This document shows, in pieces, positions 34,521-43,620 of a stretch of DNA of 64,000 bases (the stretch's first letter is position 1; each line of letters starts with the position of its first letter). Where the stretch lies: NCBI RefSeq assembly GCF_002196515.1, contig NZ_CP018835.1, positions 1,860,001 to 1,924,000 on the forward strand, read 5' to 3'. This stretch comes from Vibrio gazogenes (GTDB lineage: Bacteria; Pseudomonadota; Gammaproteobacteria; Enterobacterales; Vibrionaceae). Made by a program: the position numbers and the translations under genes. The notes beneath the pieces are model-generated. The model was given only the letters and a program-made list of their open reading frames with translations, made no database searches and had not been told where the DNA came from.

Positions 34521-35708
34521 TCACACCCACTGCCCGGCGACCCAGCCGGAAGACCAGCACCACTGGAAGTTATATCCGCCAAGCCAACCGGTTACATCCA
34601 TCACTTCACCGACGAAGAACAAGCCGGGGACGGATTTACAAGCCATGGTTTTCGAAGAGATGGTATCCGTATCAACACCTCCCTGAGTGACTTCGGCGGT
34701 CCGGTAACCTTCGGTGCCATTGGGCAATATCTGCCAGTGAGTGAGTGTTTCAACCAAGGCGGTCATTTCTTTTCCGTGCAGTTGCTTGAGTGGTTTATCC
34801 ACCAGCTCGCCCCGCTCAATCAAGACTTCAACCAAACGCTTGGGTAACACTTTCGCAAGGGTATTTTTCACACTTTGATTGGGGTGCTTGGCACAGGAAC
34901 GGTTCAGCATTTCCCCGATATCTTCATCCGGTAGCAAATTCACCGTGACTTTCTCCCCCGGTTGCCAATAGGAAGACAGTTGTAACACCGCAGGCCCTGA
35001 TAGCCCCCGGTGGGTGAAAAGCAGTGCTTCTTTAAATGACGTCCCATTTTCAGCCGAGAGAACCGCCGGCACGGCGATCCCCGATAGTTCGGCAAACTGC
35101 TCTTTCTCTTCTTTATGGAGGGTGAAAGGCACCAATGCGGCTCTGGTCGGAATAACCGGCAAACCAAACTGTTCCGCAATTTGATAACCGAAAGGCGTTG
35201 CGCCCAGTTTCGGCATCGATAAACCGCCGGTTGCAACCACCAGCGACTGACACTCGATAGTTCCCTGCCCGGTCTGAAGACAAAAGCCTGCTTCCGTTTT
35301 TTCAATGGCCTGAATGTCAACCTGATAACGCTGTTCGATATGAGGCAAATCACACTCTTTCAGGAGTAAATTGACAATCTCTTTGGCACTGTCAAGGCAG
35401 AACAATTGCCCGTGATCGCGTTCTTCAAACGCAATACCGTACTGAGTGACCAAAGAGATAAAATCCCAGTTGGTATATTGAGACAGTGCGGATTTAACGA
35501 AATGTGGATTGCGGCAAAGATAGTGGCTCGCAGAAACATCATAGTTGGTGAAGTTGCAGCGTCCCCCGCCCGAAATCAGGATTTTCCGCCCCGGCTTTTT
35601 CGCATGATCGACAACCAAGACTCGTCGTCCCCGCTTACCAGCCTGCGCAGCGCACATCAGCCCCGCGGCTCCGGCTCCGATTACAACGACATCAACCTGT
35701 TTGCTCAT
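34521..35708 (-). CDS. FAD-dependent oxidoreductase of the YhiN/HI0933 family
   Basis: The 395-residue flavoprotein has an N-terminal FAD-binding motif (VVVIGAGAAGLMCAAQAGKR, residues 6-25), the family signature GRKILISGGGRCNFTN, a mid-protein VVATGGLSMPKLGATPFGY, and the C-terminal MACKSVPGLFFVGEVMDVTG and GGYNFQWCWSSGWVAG. Members are predicted flavin oxidoreductases; their substrate is not settled. In other gammaproteobacteria it is near uspA/uspB, as here, so the position is ancestral. There is no sign of damage. Confidence 0.9.
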   Translation of the reverse strand: MSKQVDVVVIGAGAAGLMCAAQAGKRGRRVLVVDHAKKPGRKILISGGGRCNFTNYDVSASHYLCRNPHFVKSALSQYTNWDFISLVTQYGIAFEERDHGQLFCLDSAKEIVNLLLKECDLPHIEQRYQVDIQAIEKTEAGFCLQTGQGTIECQSLVVATGGLSMPKLGATPFGYQIAEQFGLPVIPTRAALVPFTLHKEEKEQFAELSGIAVPAVLSAENGTSFKEALLFTHRGLSGPAVLQLSSYWQPGEKVTVNLLPDEDIGEMLNRSCAKHPNQSVKNTLAKVLPKRLVEVLIERGELVDKPLKQLHGKEMTALVETLTHWQILPNGTEGYRTAEVTQGGVDTDTISSKTMACKSVPGLFFVGEVMDVTGWLGGYNFQWCWSSGWVAGQWV

Positions 35709-35757
35709 TCTTATCTCACCAACATCGAACTAAAGCGATCTATAAACATGAAAGACA

Positions 35758-35789
35758 CGAAAAAAGGATGTGCCAGTCAGCACATCCTT
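35758..35789 (-). terminator. Intrinsic terminator for uspB
   Basis: A 10-bp perfect stem (AAGGATGTGC / GCACATCCTT, 6-nt loop) is followed on the minus strand by a run of T, so it terminates leftward transcription arriving from uspB, ahead of the yhiN-type gene. Confidence 0.85.
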
Positions 35790-35861
35790 CATCGATTGAA
35801 AGATGATTCTAACGTCAAGCGCGTCATTTTACCAATCAAGCGCCTGACGTGGCACTTCTCT

Positions 35862-36185
35862 TTACAGAATCAGCGAGGTAAGCATTGTGACTCCGACAAG
35901 AGAAGATGTGAGTATAAAGAGTTGTCTTACTCGTTCACACTTACCAGTAAACACTGAATCATGATGATGGAGGTACTCTTTACTTTTGATGTAATGAAAT
36001 AAACGGACCTGTTTATTCATATTACCGTGAGTGGTGAAAAATCCGGGACCGTCTACTTGCTGATACAAGAGAGGATGCGCTTCACGCATGATATAAATCA
36101 GTGCCCGAAGCGCTGTGAGGTACCGCGCAACATTAACCAGTGTCACTCCCATGAGTGCGAATAAGATCGTATCTTCGCTGATCAT
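35862..36185 (-). CDS. uspB: Universal stress protein B
   Basis: The 107-residue protein has two membrane helices, one at each end (about residues 8-20 and 88-107). Between them is the very conserved core [18 protein letters not shown] and [20 protein letters not shown], followed by [12 protein letters not shown]. In E. coli this stress protein of the inner membrane is linked to ethanol resistance and is sigma-S dependent. It forms the expected group with ferritin and uspA. Confidence 0.95.
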   Translation of the reverse strand: MISEDTILFALMGVTLVNVARYLTALRALIYIMREAHPLLYQQVDGPGFFTTHGNMNKQVRLFHYIKSKEYLHHHDSVFTGKCERVRQLFILTSSLVGVTMLTSLIL

Positions 36186-36250
36186 CTTTTCCTCCCTACA
36201 TCTTCACGAGGATCTCAAAGAAAAGACAATCAGCAGTGATATTCCTGAGA

Positions 36251-36778
36251 TTACCCGGCTTGAGAATCCATTACGGAAGATGAACCTTCATTTACCATGT
36301 CTGCTAAATCTTTATCGATGAAGAACAGGGCTTTACCATCTTCACCAACCAGCTCTAACTTGTCTAAAATCCCTTTAAACAATTTTTCTTCTTCATGCTG
36401 CTCAGCTACATACCACTGAAGAAAGTTAAAGGTCGAGTAATCTTGGGATGTAAATGCTACATGGGCCAACTTGTTAATTTTTTGAGTTATCATTTGCTCA
36501 TGTTCATATGTTTCGCGGAAAACCTCCCCTAAACTATCATAGTCATGTTTGGGTGCATCAATCGCACCGAGAATAGGCAACGCCCCTGTCTCACTCACAT
36601 AAGTAAACAGACGCTGCATGTGCTGCATTTCTTCCTGAGCATGAGAACGAAGAAACATTGCTGCACCTTCAAAGCCTTTATCTTCACACCAAGCACTCAT
36701 TTGTAAGTATAGATTGGATGAGAAAAATTCGAGATTAATTTGATCATTTAGTTGATCAACCATTGCTTGTGCTAGCAT
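36251..36778 (-). CDS. ftnA: Bacterial ferritin (non-heme iron storage)
   Basis: This 175-residue ferritin oxidises and stores iron in a 24-subunit shell. The ferroxidase ligands are seen in [14 protein letters not shown] (Glu), [12 protein letters not shown] (Glu, Glu, His), and [13 protein letters not shown] (Glu and Gln). The start at 36778 follows AGGAGACACAGTT; an in-frame ATG at 36832 would add 18 residues without a ribosome site. It is upstream of uspB on the same strand and divergent from uspA. Confidence 0.95.
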   Translation of the reverse strand: MLAQAMVDQLNDQINLEFFSSNLYLQMSAWCEDKGFEGAAMFLRSHAQEEMQHMQRLFTYVSETGALPILGAIDAPKHDYDSLGEVFRETYEHEQMITQKINKLAHVAFTSQDYSTFNFLQWYVAEQHEEEKLFKGILDKLELVGEDGKALFFIDKDLADMVNEGSSSVMDSQAG

Positions 36779-36936
36779 AACTGTGTCTCCTGATTTACTC
36801 TCGTATTGATTGAAATATAACACCTTCAACACTTTATCATCTTCTGGCAGAGAAGTGGAACTGAGATCATTCCGACAATTTTTTTTTCAGGGCGATGCTA
36901 AAGTGAAACCATCAGATATGAAACGGAGACAGTATA

Positions 36937-37362
36937 ATGAGCTATAAACATATCTTAGTCACAGTCGATTTGTCTGAGGAAAGCCGTGTTCTAGTCGATA
37001 AAGCTGTTGCATTGGCAAAACCTCTCGGAGCAAAATTGTCTTTTATTCATATTGATGTGAATTATGCCGAACTGTACACAGGGCTGATCGATATCAATCT
37101 GGCAGAGACACAACATCAATCCATGGAAATGTCACAAAAACATTTACAAGAAATTGCAACACATGCCAATTATCCGATTCATCACACCTTGGTCGGCAGT
37201 GGTGATTTAGGCCACGAAATTTGTGAAACGATCAATGAATATGAAATCGATTTGGTCGTCTGTGGGCATCATCAGGATTTCTGGAGCAAACTGCTTTCCT
37301 CAACCAAACTCCTCATCAACTGTTCTCCGGTTGATATGCTGGTAGTGCCACTCAAAGACTGA
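36937..37362 (+). CDS. uspA: Universal stress protein A
   Basis: The 141-residue cytoplasmic protein shows the UspA pattern: [20 protein letters not shown] at the start, [10 protein letters not shown], an aspartate-rich middle ([13 protein letters not shown]) and the end [13 protein letters not shown]. It lacks the G-2x-G-9x-G(S/T) ATP-binding loop in clear form (only [17 protein letters not shown]), which puts it with the non-ATP-binding UspA type. It has its own promoter region, divergent from ftnA. Confidence 0.95.
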   Translation: MSYKHILVTVDLSEESRVLVDKAVALAKPLGAKLSFIHIDVNYAELYTGLIDINLAETQHQSMEMSQKHLQEIATHANYPIHHTLVGSGDLGHEICETINEYEIDLVVCGHHQDFWSKLLSSTKLLINCSPVDMLVVPLKD

Positions 37363-37420
37363 CGAACAGGGAAAACTTCGCTAGACTCTGAGCCATTATT
37401 GATCATGTTGAAATTATCAT

Positions 37421-38293
37421 ATGGCTTATCTTTCTGCGATTACCCTATTATGGGCTTTTTCATTCAGCCTGATCGGTGTTTATCTCGCCGGTCAGGTTGA
37501 TTCTTGGTTTTCCGTCCTCATGCGCATCGCGCTTGCAAGTGTGGTGTTTGTACCCTTTTTGAAATTCCGACAAGTTGCTAAATCTCTGATCATCAAACTG
37601 ATGGCTATCGGGGGGATTCAACTTGGTTTGATGTACTGCTTTTACTACCAATCCTTTTTGTTGCTCAGTGTCCCTGAGGTGCTGTTATTTACGGTATTTA
37701 CGCCGATATATGTCACGTTGATTTATGACCTCCTCAAAGGCCGCTTCTCACCTTGGTATCTCGTCACCGCCGTCGTCGCCGTTTTAGGAACCATCATTAT
37801 CAAAAAGACCGGCGTTCAAGAAGACTTTCTACTGGGATTTTTGGTCGTTCAGGGGGCGAACCTTTGCTTTGCTATCGGTCAGGTCGGTTACAAATATTTG
37901 ATGGAAAGTCATGACACCAAACTCCCGCAACACACGGTATTTGGTTATTTCTATCTCGGGGCTTTGATCGTCGCAACCATTGCTTTTCTGCTTTTTGGTC
38001 ACACCGATAAGTTACCGACCACTTCTCTGCAATGGGGAATATTAGTCTATCTGGGGTTAATCGCTTCAGGGTTGGGCTATTTTATGTGGAATAAAGGGGC
38101 TTGCCTGGTCAATGCAGGAGCACTGGCGATCATGAACAATGCGCTTGTCCCGGCAGGTTTGCTTGTAAATCTGTTGATCTGGAACCGGGATGCCAATCTG
38201 CCGAAACTGATTCTCGGTGGTGCCATCATCATGTTATCGCTGTGGCTCAATGAAACGTGGGTCAAACGTAAAGTTGCGCAGCAGCATAGTTGA
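37421..38293 (+). CDS. DMT-superfamily (EamA) transporter
   Basis: The 290-residue protein has about ten membrane helices arranged as two EamA repeats (first: YLSAITLLWAFSFSLIGVYL; second: GFLVVQGANLCFAIGQVGYK). The family exports or imports small metabolites such as amino acids, amines or carboxylates; the substrate cannot be read from sequence. It begins 58 bases after uspA with no terminator between, so partial co-transcription is likely, and a strong terminator follows it. Confidence 0.88.
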   Translation: MAYLSAITLLWAFSFSLIGVYLAGQVDSWFSVLMRIALASVVFVPFLKFRQVAKSLIIKLMAIGGIQLGLMYCFYYQSFLLLSVPEVLLFTVFTPIYVTLIYDLLKGRFSPWYLVTAVVAVLGTIIIKKTGVQEDFLLGFLVVQGANLCFAIGQVGYKYLMESHDTKLPQHTVFGYFYLGALIVATIAFLLFGHTDKLPTTSLQWGILVYLGLIASGLGYFMWNKGACLVNAGALAIMNNALVPAGLLVNLLIWNRDANLPKLILGGAIIMLSLWLNETWVKRKVAQQHS

Positions 38294-38347
38294 TAACAAA
38301 ATCGGCTGATAACGAAATCCGTTTATATCACGAAAACGAATCAAGAG

Positions 38348-38373
38348 AAAAAGATGGCCATGGCCATCTTTTT
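38348..38373. terminator. Intrinsic terminator (26-bp palindrome)
   Basis: A perfect 13-bp palindrome (AAAAAGATGGCCA and its complement) ending in a T run, between the convergent EamA transporter and the cysteine-rich hypothetical gene. It can act on both strands. Confidence 0.88.
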
Positions 38374-38430
38374 ATTGGTATCTCTAGACTGAAGAATAAC
38401 AAGAAAAAGTAAGTAATCACTTACAACGGT

Positions 38431-38796
38431 TCAACAAGCTATCTTCTCCAGCCTTTTTTGAATTTTCCCGGATTCTTTGCGTAATTTCTTTTGCTGGCGG
38501 ATTAATTTCTTAATCTGCTTACGGGCTTTCTTGTCTGTCTGCTGTTTCTTGAACTGTTTGAGTGTTTTTTTATCCCACATCGGCAGCGGAATATTCAGCC
38601 GTGATGGTGATATTTCCGGAGTGATCGGTTGATGCATCGTGGCGGGAAGTGCCACCGGCTTACATAAACGAGCGCATTGGTTTGCACTCCTCGCACAAGA
38701 CAGGCAGACAAACTTTGGAGCACTCACCAAATGATGAATATCTCCCAGCGTATGGCGGATTTCACGTCGGTCAAATTGACACAGGCGCTTGCTCAT
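38431..38796 (-). CDS. Hypothetical protein with an N-terminal cysteine cluster and lysine-rich coiled-coil tail
   Basis: The 121-residue protein has one cysteine at position 6 (MSKRLCQFDRREIRHTLGD) and a cluster at about 31-45 (VCLSCARSANQCARLC), a spacing that could bind a metal. Its last 45 residues are extremely basic (KKARKQIKKLIRQQKKLRKE), probably one long helix. There is no signal peptide. GGGGTGA precedes the ATG. A Fur-box-like AT palindrome lies upstream (38811-38831), which with the cysteines suggests iron or metal control; this is inference. The family is not recognised. Confidence 0.65.
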   Translation of the reverse strand: MSKRLCQFDRREIRHTLGDIHHLVSAPKFVCLSCARSANQCARLCKPVALPATMHQPITPEISPSRLNIPLPMWDKKTLKQFKKQQTDKKARKQIKKLIRQQKKLRKESGKIQKRLEKIAC

Positions 38797-38810
38797 GCTT
38801 CACCCCAATA

Positions 38811-38831
38811 AAAATAATAATTATTCTTAAT
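38811..38831 (-). promoter_or_regulatory. Possible Fur box upstream of the cysteine-rich gene
   Basis: AAAATAATAATTATTCTTAAT resembles the NATAATNATTATN core of gammaproteobacterial Fur boxes and is 15-35 bases upstream of the start at 38796. The match is partial and the region is AT-rich, so this is a suggestion only. Confidence 0.35.
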
Positions 38832-38911
38832 TAGATATACAAAGCAATCGTCCGGGAATCAAGTAAAATTATCAGGTCAAACGGTTATATCACATGGGGT
38901 TGTTGGGCAGG

Positions 38912-39697
38912 CTATTCTTTCTCATCCATGGCAGCATTCACATAAACATCAAAGCGGTTTTTCTTGGTTTCTATCACCATGGTTGGCCGTTGTTCATGAA
39001 GCCAAGGTGCGTAATCAGGACGCTTAACCACGACCCGCTTTTTCGCCAGCCGCAGTGCCGGAACTAGCAACGCATCAGCATCGTCATCAGCACCAACCAA
39101 AGATTGGAAGACCCGCATCTCTTTTTTCACCAATGCCGTTTTCTTCTTATTCACCGGATGAGGATACATTGGATCGAGATAAACGACGTCTGGCTGGATC
39201 GGGTGCTCAAGATGATCCAGCGCCCGATGACTACTCTCATGCAACAGTGTCATCCGTTCACTGACCCATGTGCCGATCTCCGCATCTGCACAGGCTCGTC
39301 TCAGTCCGTCTTCCAATAAAGCCGCGACGACAGGATGACGTTCAACCATCAACACCTGACAACCCAAAGACGCCAGAACAAAAGCATCACGGCCCAGTCC
39401 GGCCGTTGCATCCAGCACAACAGGCGTTACACCTTTATTCAGCCCAACCGCTTTCGCAATGGCCTGTCCTTTGCCGCCACCGAATTTACGCCGATGAGCG
39501 ACCGCGCCGCCGACAAAATCGACATAGATAGCGCCCAATTTAGGCTCATCCAACTGACGCAATTCCAAACGTTCTTCAGTAAGCACTAAAGCAAACGGGC
39601 TGGCATCGGTATGTTCAAGCTGCCAGCGCTCGGCAATCGCAGCTAAGGTTGACTGTTTATCAGGGGACTCTGTTAACAACTGTAGTAACAAAAACAT
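38912..39697 (-). CDS. rsmJ: 16S rRNA (guanine1516-N2)-methyltransferase
   Basis: RsmJ methylates G1516 of 16S rRNA. The conserved blocks [39 protein letters not shown], the SAM-binding [20 protein letters not shown] and the catalytic [15 protein letters not shown] are all present and in order, followed by [14 protein letters not shown] and [14 protein letters not shown]. The 261 residues are close to the normal length. At ATG 39697 the ribosome-binding site GAGGAGA sits too close; TTG two codons later is better spaced and may be the real start. Confidence 0.96.
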   Translation of the reverse strand: MFLLLQLLTESPDKQSTLAAIAERWQLEHTDASPFALVLTEERLELRQLDEPKLGAIYVDFVGGAVAHRRKFGGGKGQAIAKAVGLNKGVTPVVLDATAGLGRDAFVLASLGCQVLMVERHPVVAALLEDGLRRACADAEIGTWVSERMTLLHESSHRALDHLEHPIQPDVVYLDPMYPHPVNKKKTALVKKEMRVFQSLVGADDDADALLVPALRLAKKRVVVKRPDYAPWLHEQRPTMVIETKKNRFDVYVNAAMDEKE

Positions 39698-39896
39698 TCT
39701 CCTCTGCCCACCGCAGCGATGATATGCATGAAATCGACTTGACGGTATACATCATTTGGCTATTTGAATGATAGAATAGCCTGATATGATAGAACCATAA
39801 TATCGATATAACCTCTCAACCTCAGGACGTCACACAAGACATGAAGTTCTGAGTATTTCCTATAAAAAAACATAAAAGCTCAAACAAGGAATAATC

Positions 39897-40361
39897 ATGC
39901 ATCCTAATACGGCCAAACTAGACGATTTGGATCGTGCCATCCTCAAAAGATTAATGGATGATGCCCGAACGCCCTACGCTGAAATGGCAAAGCAATTTAA
40001 TGTCAGTCCGGCAACGATCCACGTTCGCATCGAGAAAATGAAAAACGCAGATATTATCCAAAAAACAGAAGTCGTCGTGAACACCAAAAAATTGGGCTAC
40101 GATGTCTGTTGTTTTATTGGTATCAATCTGAATGCCGCAAGAGACTATCATTCAGCCTTAGAAAAGCTGAATGCACTCGATGAAGTTGTCGAAGCATATT
40201 ATACGACGGGTGCATACAATATATTTGCAAAATTAATGTGTCACTCAATTGAAGAACTTCAATACGTACTCATCGATAAATTGCAAAGTATTGATGAGGT
40301 CCAATCTACTGAAACATTAATTTCATTACAGAACCCCATCAATCGAAACGTCATCCCATAA
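39897..40361 (+). CDS. asnC: Lrp/AsnC-family regulator AsnC
   Basis: The 154-residue protein has an N-terminal helix-turn-helix (YAEMAKQFNVSPATIHVRIEKM, in two parts, residues 23-44) and a C-terminal ligand-binding RAM domain (GYDVCCFIGINLNAARDYHS, EVVEAYYTTGAYNIF). The match to E. coli AsnC is close over the full length, including LDKLQSIDEVQSTETLI near the end. AsnC activates asparagine synthetase asnA in response to asparagine; asnA is not adjacent here. It is a single gene, convergent with the small gene that follows. Confidence 0.93.
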   Translation: MHPNTAKLDDLDRAILKRLMDDARTPYAEMAKQFNVSPATIHVRIEKMKNADIIQKTEVVVNTKKLGYDVCCFIGINLNAARDYHSALEKLNALDEVVEAYYTTGAYNIFAKLMCHSIEELQYVLIDKLQSIDEVQSTETLISLQNPINRNVIP

Positions 40362-40405
40362 TGAGTGGCATAAAAACCACACAAATATAGTGACTTTAAA
40401 TAACG

Positions 40406-40690
40406 CTATTTTTTACCTAAATAATTCAGTAGCTCTTCTGCAGAAATACCTTGAGCCGCTAAATGTTTTGCCATTGTTTCAACTTGCTCATATTTGCGGG
40501 ATTCAATTACTTGCTCAAATTGATAAACCAAGTCACGCAGCACAGGAACAGGTACTTGTTTAGCGGCACTACGAATGCGCTCGCTACTCTGGTTGCCCAA
40601 TTCACTGAGCAACTTGCCAAACATAACCTTCTCAGGTGTTTCATCAAGTTGCTCTAAAATTCGAGCCATTTCATAAGTTGTCATCGACAT
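40406..40690 (-). CDS. Small helical protein of unknown function
   Basis: The 94-residue protein is predicted to be all helix (TYEMARILEQLDETPEKVMF at residues 4-23, ending ISAEELLNYLGKK). Its end weakly recalls the C-terminus of H-NS-like proteins, but the H-NS DNA-binding AT-hook loop is absent. No signal peptide or membrane helix. GGAAAT precedes the ATG. The gene is convergent with asnC and preceded by about 250 bases of AT-rich DNA that includes its promoter. I assign no function. Confidence 0.7.
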   Translation of the reverse strand: MSMTTYEMARILEQLDETPEKVMFGKLLSELGNQSSERIRSAAKQVPVPVLRDLVYQFEQVIESRKYEQVETMAKHLAAQGISAEELLNYLGKK

Positions 40691-40940
40691 ATGTGATTTC
40701 CAAAAAATATTATAATGTTAAAGATATGTCTAAATAATTATCGGGTGCGAACATATAAATATAAACAGTTTCGCAAACGATGGTTGCTATTTATTCATAT
40801 AGAACATCACATCCAATGTCCTATATGAATAATGATACTTATCATGCAAAATTGCGAGTCAGGTAAAAAAAGCGTAGCTTATTTCACATCACTCACTCAC
40901 GAGTAGCATTTTACTATCTACTACAAAAGGATAACACCAG

Positions 40941-42737
40941 ATGCAAAATCATATATCTGAACGGATATCAAATATAAGAAGCTGGCTAAAAGAAAACCAA
41001 CTTGATGCGCTGATTGTTCCTCATGAGGACGAATATCTGGGAGAGTATCTACCCGTCCACAATGAACGCCTGCAATGGCTTACAGGCTTTACTGGCTCTG
41101 CGGGCGTTGCCGTCGTTACCCAAGAGCATGCCTCAATTTTCGTTGATGGCCGCTACACGGTTCAAGTCACCAAACAAGTACCAGAGTCAATATTTGAATA
41201 TCATCACCTGATTGAAGAACCATTTCTCGATTGGATAATAGACCATCTTTCCCCAAACAGTAAAGTCGGATTCGATCCGCGTCTTCACCGGAGCCTATGG
41301 ATAACACATGCTCAACAAAAAATCTCGGGGAAATTGACACTGTGTCCGCTGCAGGATAACCCAGTTGACCTGTTATGGCAGGACCGTCCAGTACCATTTT
41401 TTTCAAAAATGTGGCTCATGGATCTCGAACAATCTGGTCAGAGCAGTGCAGATAAACGACAAGCCATTGCCGACATCCTCAGAAAAAAACAAGCCCACTG
41501 TGCACTATTGACACAATCAGACTCGATTTGCTGGTTACTCAATATTCGCGGGCAAGATATCGCTTGCCTCCCGGTACTGCTGACTTATGCCATTATCTAT
41601 GACGATGCCAGTGTTGATCTGTTCATCGACCCACAACGAGTGATTGAAGCATTTGACCGCCATGTCGGGCCGGGGGTCAGAATCTGTCCGCCGGAAACAC
41701 TGGAAGAATCACTGACAAACTTACAAGGCAAACAGGTTTTACTGGATCCCGAGACCTGCAACGCTTGGTTCAGCCTGACCTTACAAAATGCCGGCGTATC
41801 CATCATTCACGGTGCCGATCCTTGTATGCTACCGAAAGCAGCGAAAAACGCCAGTGAAATCGCAGGGATGCAAGCCTGTCATATTCGTGATGGTGCTGCA
41901 ATGGCAAAATTCTTATCCTGGTTGGATCAGGAAGTTGCTCAAGGTCATATGCACAATGAAGCCACATTATCGGATCAATTGGCTGAATTCAGACAGCAGG
42001 ATCCAACATTACTGGACTTCAGCTTTAGCACCATTTCCGCAGCCGGAAGCAACGCGGCCATGTGCCATTATAATCACCTCAATCAACCAACTCCCGGGCA
42101 GTTAACTCCAGATAGTTTCTATCTGGTCGATTCCGGTGGTCAATATACAGATGGGACAACAGATATAACCCGCACCGTCGCGATAGGGACCCCATCGCCC
42201 CTGATGAAACAGCAATTTACACTGGTTTTGAAAGGTCATATCGCACTGGCAAGCGCGCGTTTCCCACAGGGAACATCCGGACATCAGCTTGATGCACTGG
42301 CACGTCAGCATCTATGGGCCCACGGTTACGATTTCGACCACGGTACAGGTCATGGTGTCGGCCATTGCCTCAATGTCCATGAAGGGCCACAACGCATCAG
42401 TAAAGCGCCGAATACCGTCGCGTTACAGCCTGGCATGGTCGTGTCAAATGAGCCCGGTTATTACCGTGCTGACCAGTTTGGTATTCGTATCGAAAATCTG
42501 GAATTAGTCACTTCGGTAGCAACCGAAGGCGATTTTAATGTGTTGGGATTTGAATCTTTAACACGCTGTCCAATCGATCAGCGCGCAATTGATTTGTCAT
42601 TACTCAACGATGTAGAAATTCAGTGGCTTAATTCGTATCACCAAAAAGTCTGGGATGAGGTCTCACCGCTTGTCACCGGCACGGTAAAAACATGGCTCAA
42701 GCAAGCAACTCAGCCAATCTCGTCACCATCATGCTGA
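40941..42737 (+). CDS. Xaa-Pro aminopeptidase, M24B family (three-domain type)
   Basis: The 598-residue cytoplasmic metallopeptidase removes N-terminal residues that precede proline. Two creatinase-like N-terminal domains (residues 1-310; NIRSWLKENQLDALIVPHED and FVDGRYTVQVTKQV) come before the pita-bread catalytic domain. The metal ligands are seen in YLVDSGGQYTDGTTDITRT (two Asp), HGTGHGVGHCLNVHEGP (His), VVSNEPGYYR (Glu) and GIRIENLELV (Glu). The length and the extra middle domain match the eukaryotic APP1-like branch rather than 440-residue PepP. A single gene with its own terminator. Confidence 0.94.
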   Translation: MQNHISERISNIRSWLKENQLDALIVPHEDEYLGEYLPVHNERLQWLTGFTGSAGVAVVTQEHASIFVDGRYTVQVTKQVPESIFEYHHLIEEPFLDWIIDHLSPNSKVGFDPRLHRSLWITHAQQKISGKLTLCPLQDNPVDLLWQDRPVPFFSKMWLMDLEQSGQSSADKRQAIADILRKKQAHCALLTQSDSICWLLNIRGQDIACLPVLLTYAIIYDDASVDLFIDPQRVIEAFDRHVGPGVRICPPETLEESLTNLQGKQVLLDPETCNAWFSLTLQNAGVSIIHGADPCMLPKAAKNASEIAGMQACHIRDGAAMAKFLSWLDQEVAQGHMHNEATLSDQLAEFRQQDPTLLDFSFSTISAAGSNAAMCHYNHLNQPTPGQLTPDSFYLVDSGGQYTDGTTDITRTVAIGTPSPLMKQQFTLVLKGHIALASARFPQGTSGHQLDALARQHLWAHGYDFDHGTGHGVGHCLNVHEGPQRISKAPNTVALQPGMVVSNEPGYYRADQFGIRIENLELVTSVATEGDFNVLGFESLTRCPIDQRAIDLSLLNDVEIQWLNSYHQKVWDEVSPLVTGTVKTWLKQATQPISSPSC

Positions 42738-42765
42738 TCTAGCTCTCCCCCCTTATCGTACAACA

Positions 42766-42795
42766 CCAGTCGATCGCTTTGATCGACTGGCTTTT
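42766..42795 (+). terminator. Intrinsic terminator of the aminopeptidase gene
   Basis: A 10-bp perfect stem (CCAGTCGATC / GATCGACTGG, 5-nt loop) followed by CTTTT, 29 bases after the aminopeptidase stop codon. Confidence 0.85.
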
Positions 42796-42968
42796 AACAA
42801 GCACATAACCACCTCGCCTTTCCTCACAACATAAAGATTAGACCCCTAATCATCATTAACAACGTAAAACCCTGATTTAAAATTAAAAATAGTACATACA
42901 GATTCAAATGAGACACTTTTTGATCAAAAAAGATTTGAAATCGAAATAATTTCCATGTTAGTTTTTTG

Positions 42969-42988
42969 TTAATTAATCGTTCAATTAA
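42969..42988 (+). promoter_or_regulatory. Probable BetI operator
   Basis: The imperfect palindrome TTAATTAATCGTTCAATTAA lies 17-37 bases before betI. It resembles the operator known for E. coli BetI, an AT-rich palindrome around CGTTCAAT. BetI releases its DNA when choline is present, so this site would give choline-inducible, autoregulated expression of the whole operon. Confidence 0.65.
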
Positions 42989-43005
42989 AAAAACATGGAG
43001 ACTCT

Positions 43006-43620
43006 ATGCCTAAGCTCGGCATGCCAGATATCCGTAAACCGCAACTCGTTCAGGCGACGATGAATGTGATCGAACGAGTCGGATTACACGGTGCAAGTAT
43101 CTCGCTGATCAGTAAAGAAGCGGGCGTTTCCACTGGCATCATCAATCACTACTTCGGTGGAAAACAAGGATTGCTTGAAGAAACGATGCGCGCGATTTTG
43201 CGTGAACATTCCCGAGTAATTACTGCTGCGTTAAAACAGCTCCCGCCCGATGCTCACTATGAGCGTATCAACGCCATTATTGATGGGAACTTCAACGAAT
43301 TTCAGACTGAGAGTGAAGTGGTCAAAACGTGGCTGGCATTCTGGTCTTACGCGATGCATTCCCCCCAGCTCCACAGACTTCAGCGCGTCAATGAAAAACG
43401 TTTGATTTCACACCTCAAAATCGAATTGAAAACCTTAATTCCTCAGCCACAAGCATCATCCGTTGCCCATGGCATTGCAGCACTGATTGATGGTATCTGG
43501 CTACGGGGCGCATTAAATCCAAAAGGCATTGATGCTGCGTTTGCCAAAACCGTCATTAACGATTATCTGGACAAACAAATTTGGTACCACGACAACAGCA
43601 AGGTTAGGGCCCAACAATGA
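43006..43620 (+). CDS. betI: Choline-responsive TetR-family repressor BetI
   Basis: The 204-residue TetR protein begins [20 protein letters not shown] and has the helix-turn-helix [20 protein letters not shown] (residues 33-52), both near-identical to known BetI proteins. The C-terminal domain carries [19 protein letters not shown], the ligand-binding region. It heads the operon betI-betB-betA-choX-choW-choV and overlaps betB by ATGA. Confidence 0.96.
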   Translation: MPKLGMPDIRKPQLVQATMNVIERVGLHGASISLISKEAGVSTGIINHYFGGKQGLLEETMRAILREHSRVITAALKQLPPDAHYERINAIIDGNFNEFQTESEVVKTWLAFWSYAMHSPQLHRLQRVNEKRLISHLKIELKTLIPQPQASSVAHGIAALIDGIWLRGALNPKGIDAAFAKTVINDYLDKQIWYHDNSKVRAQQ

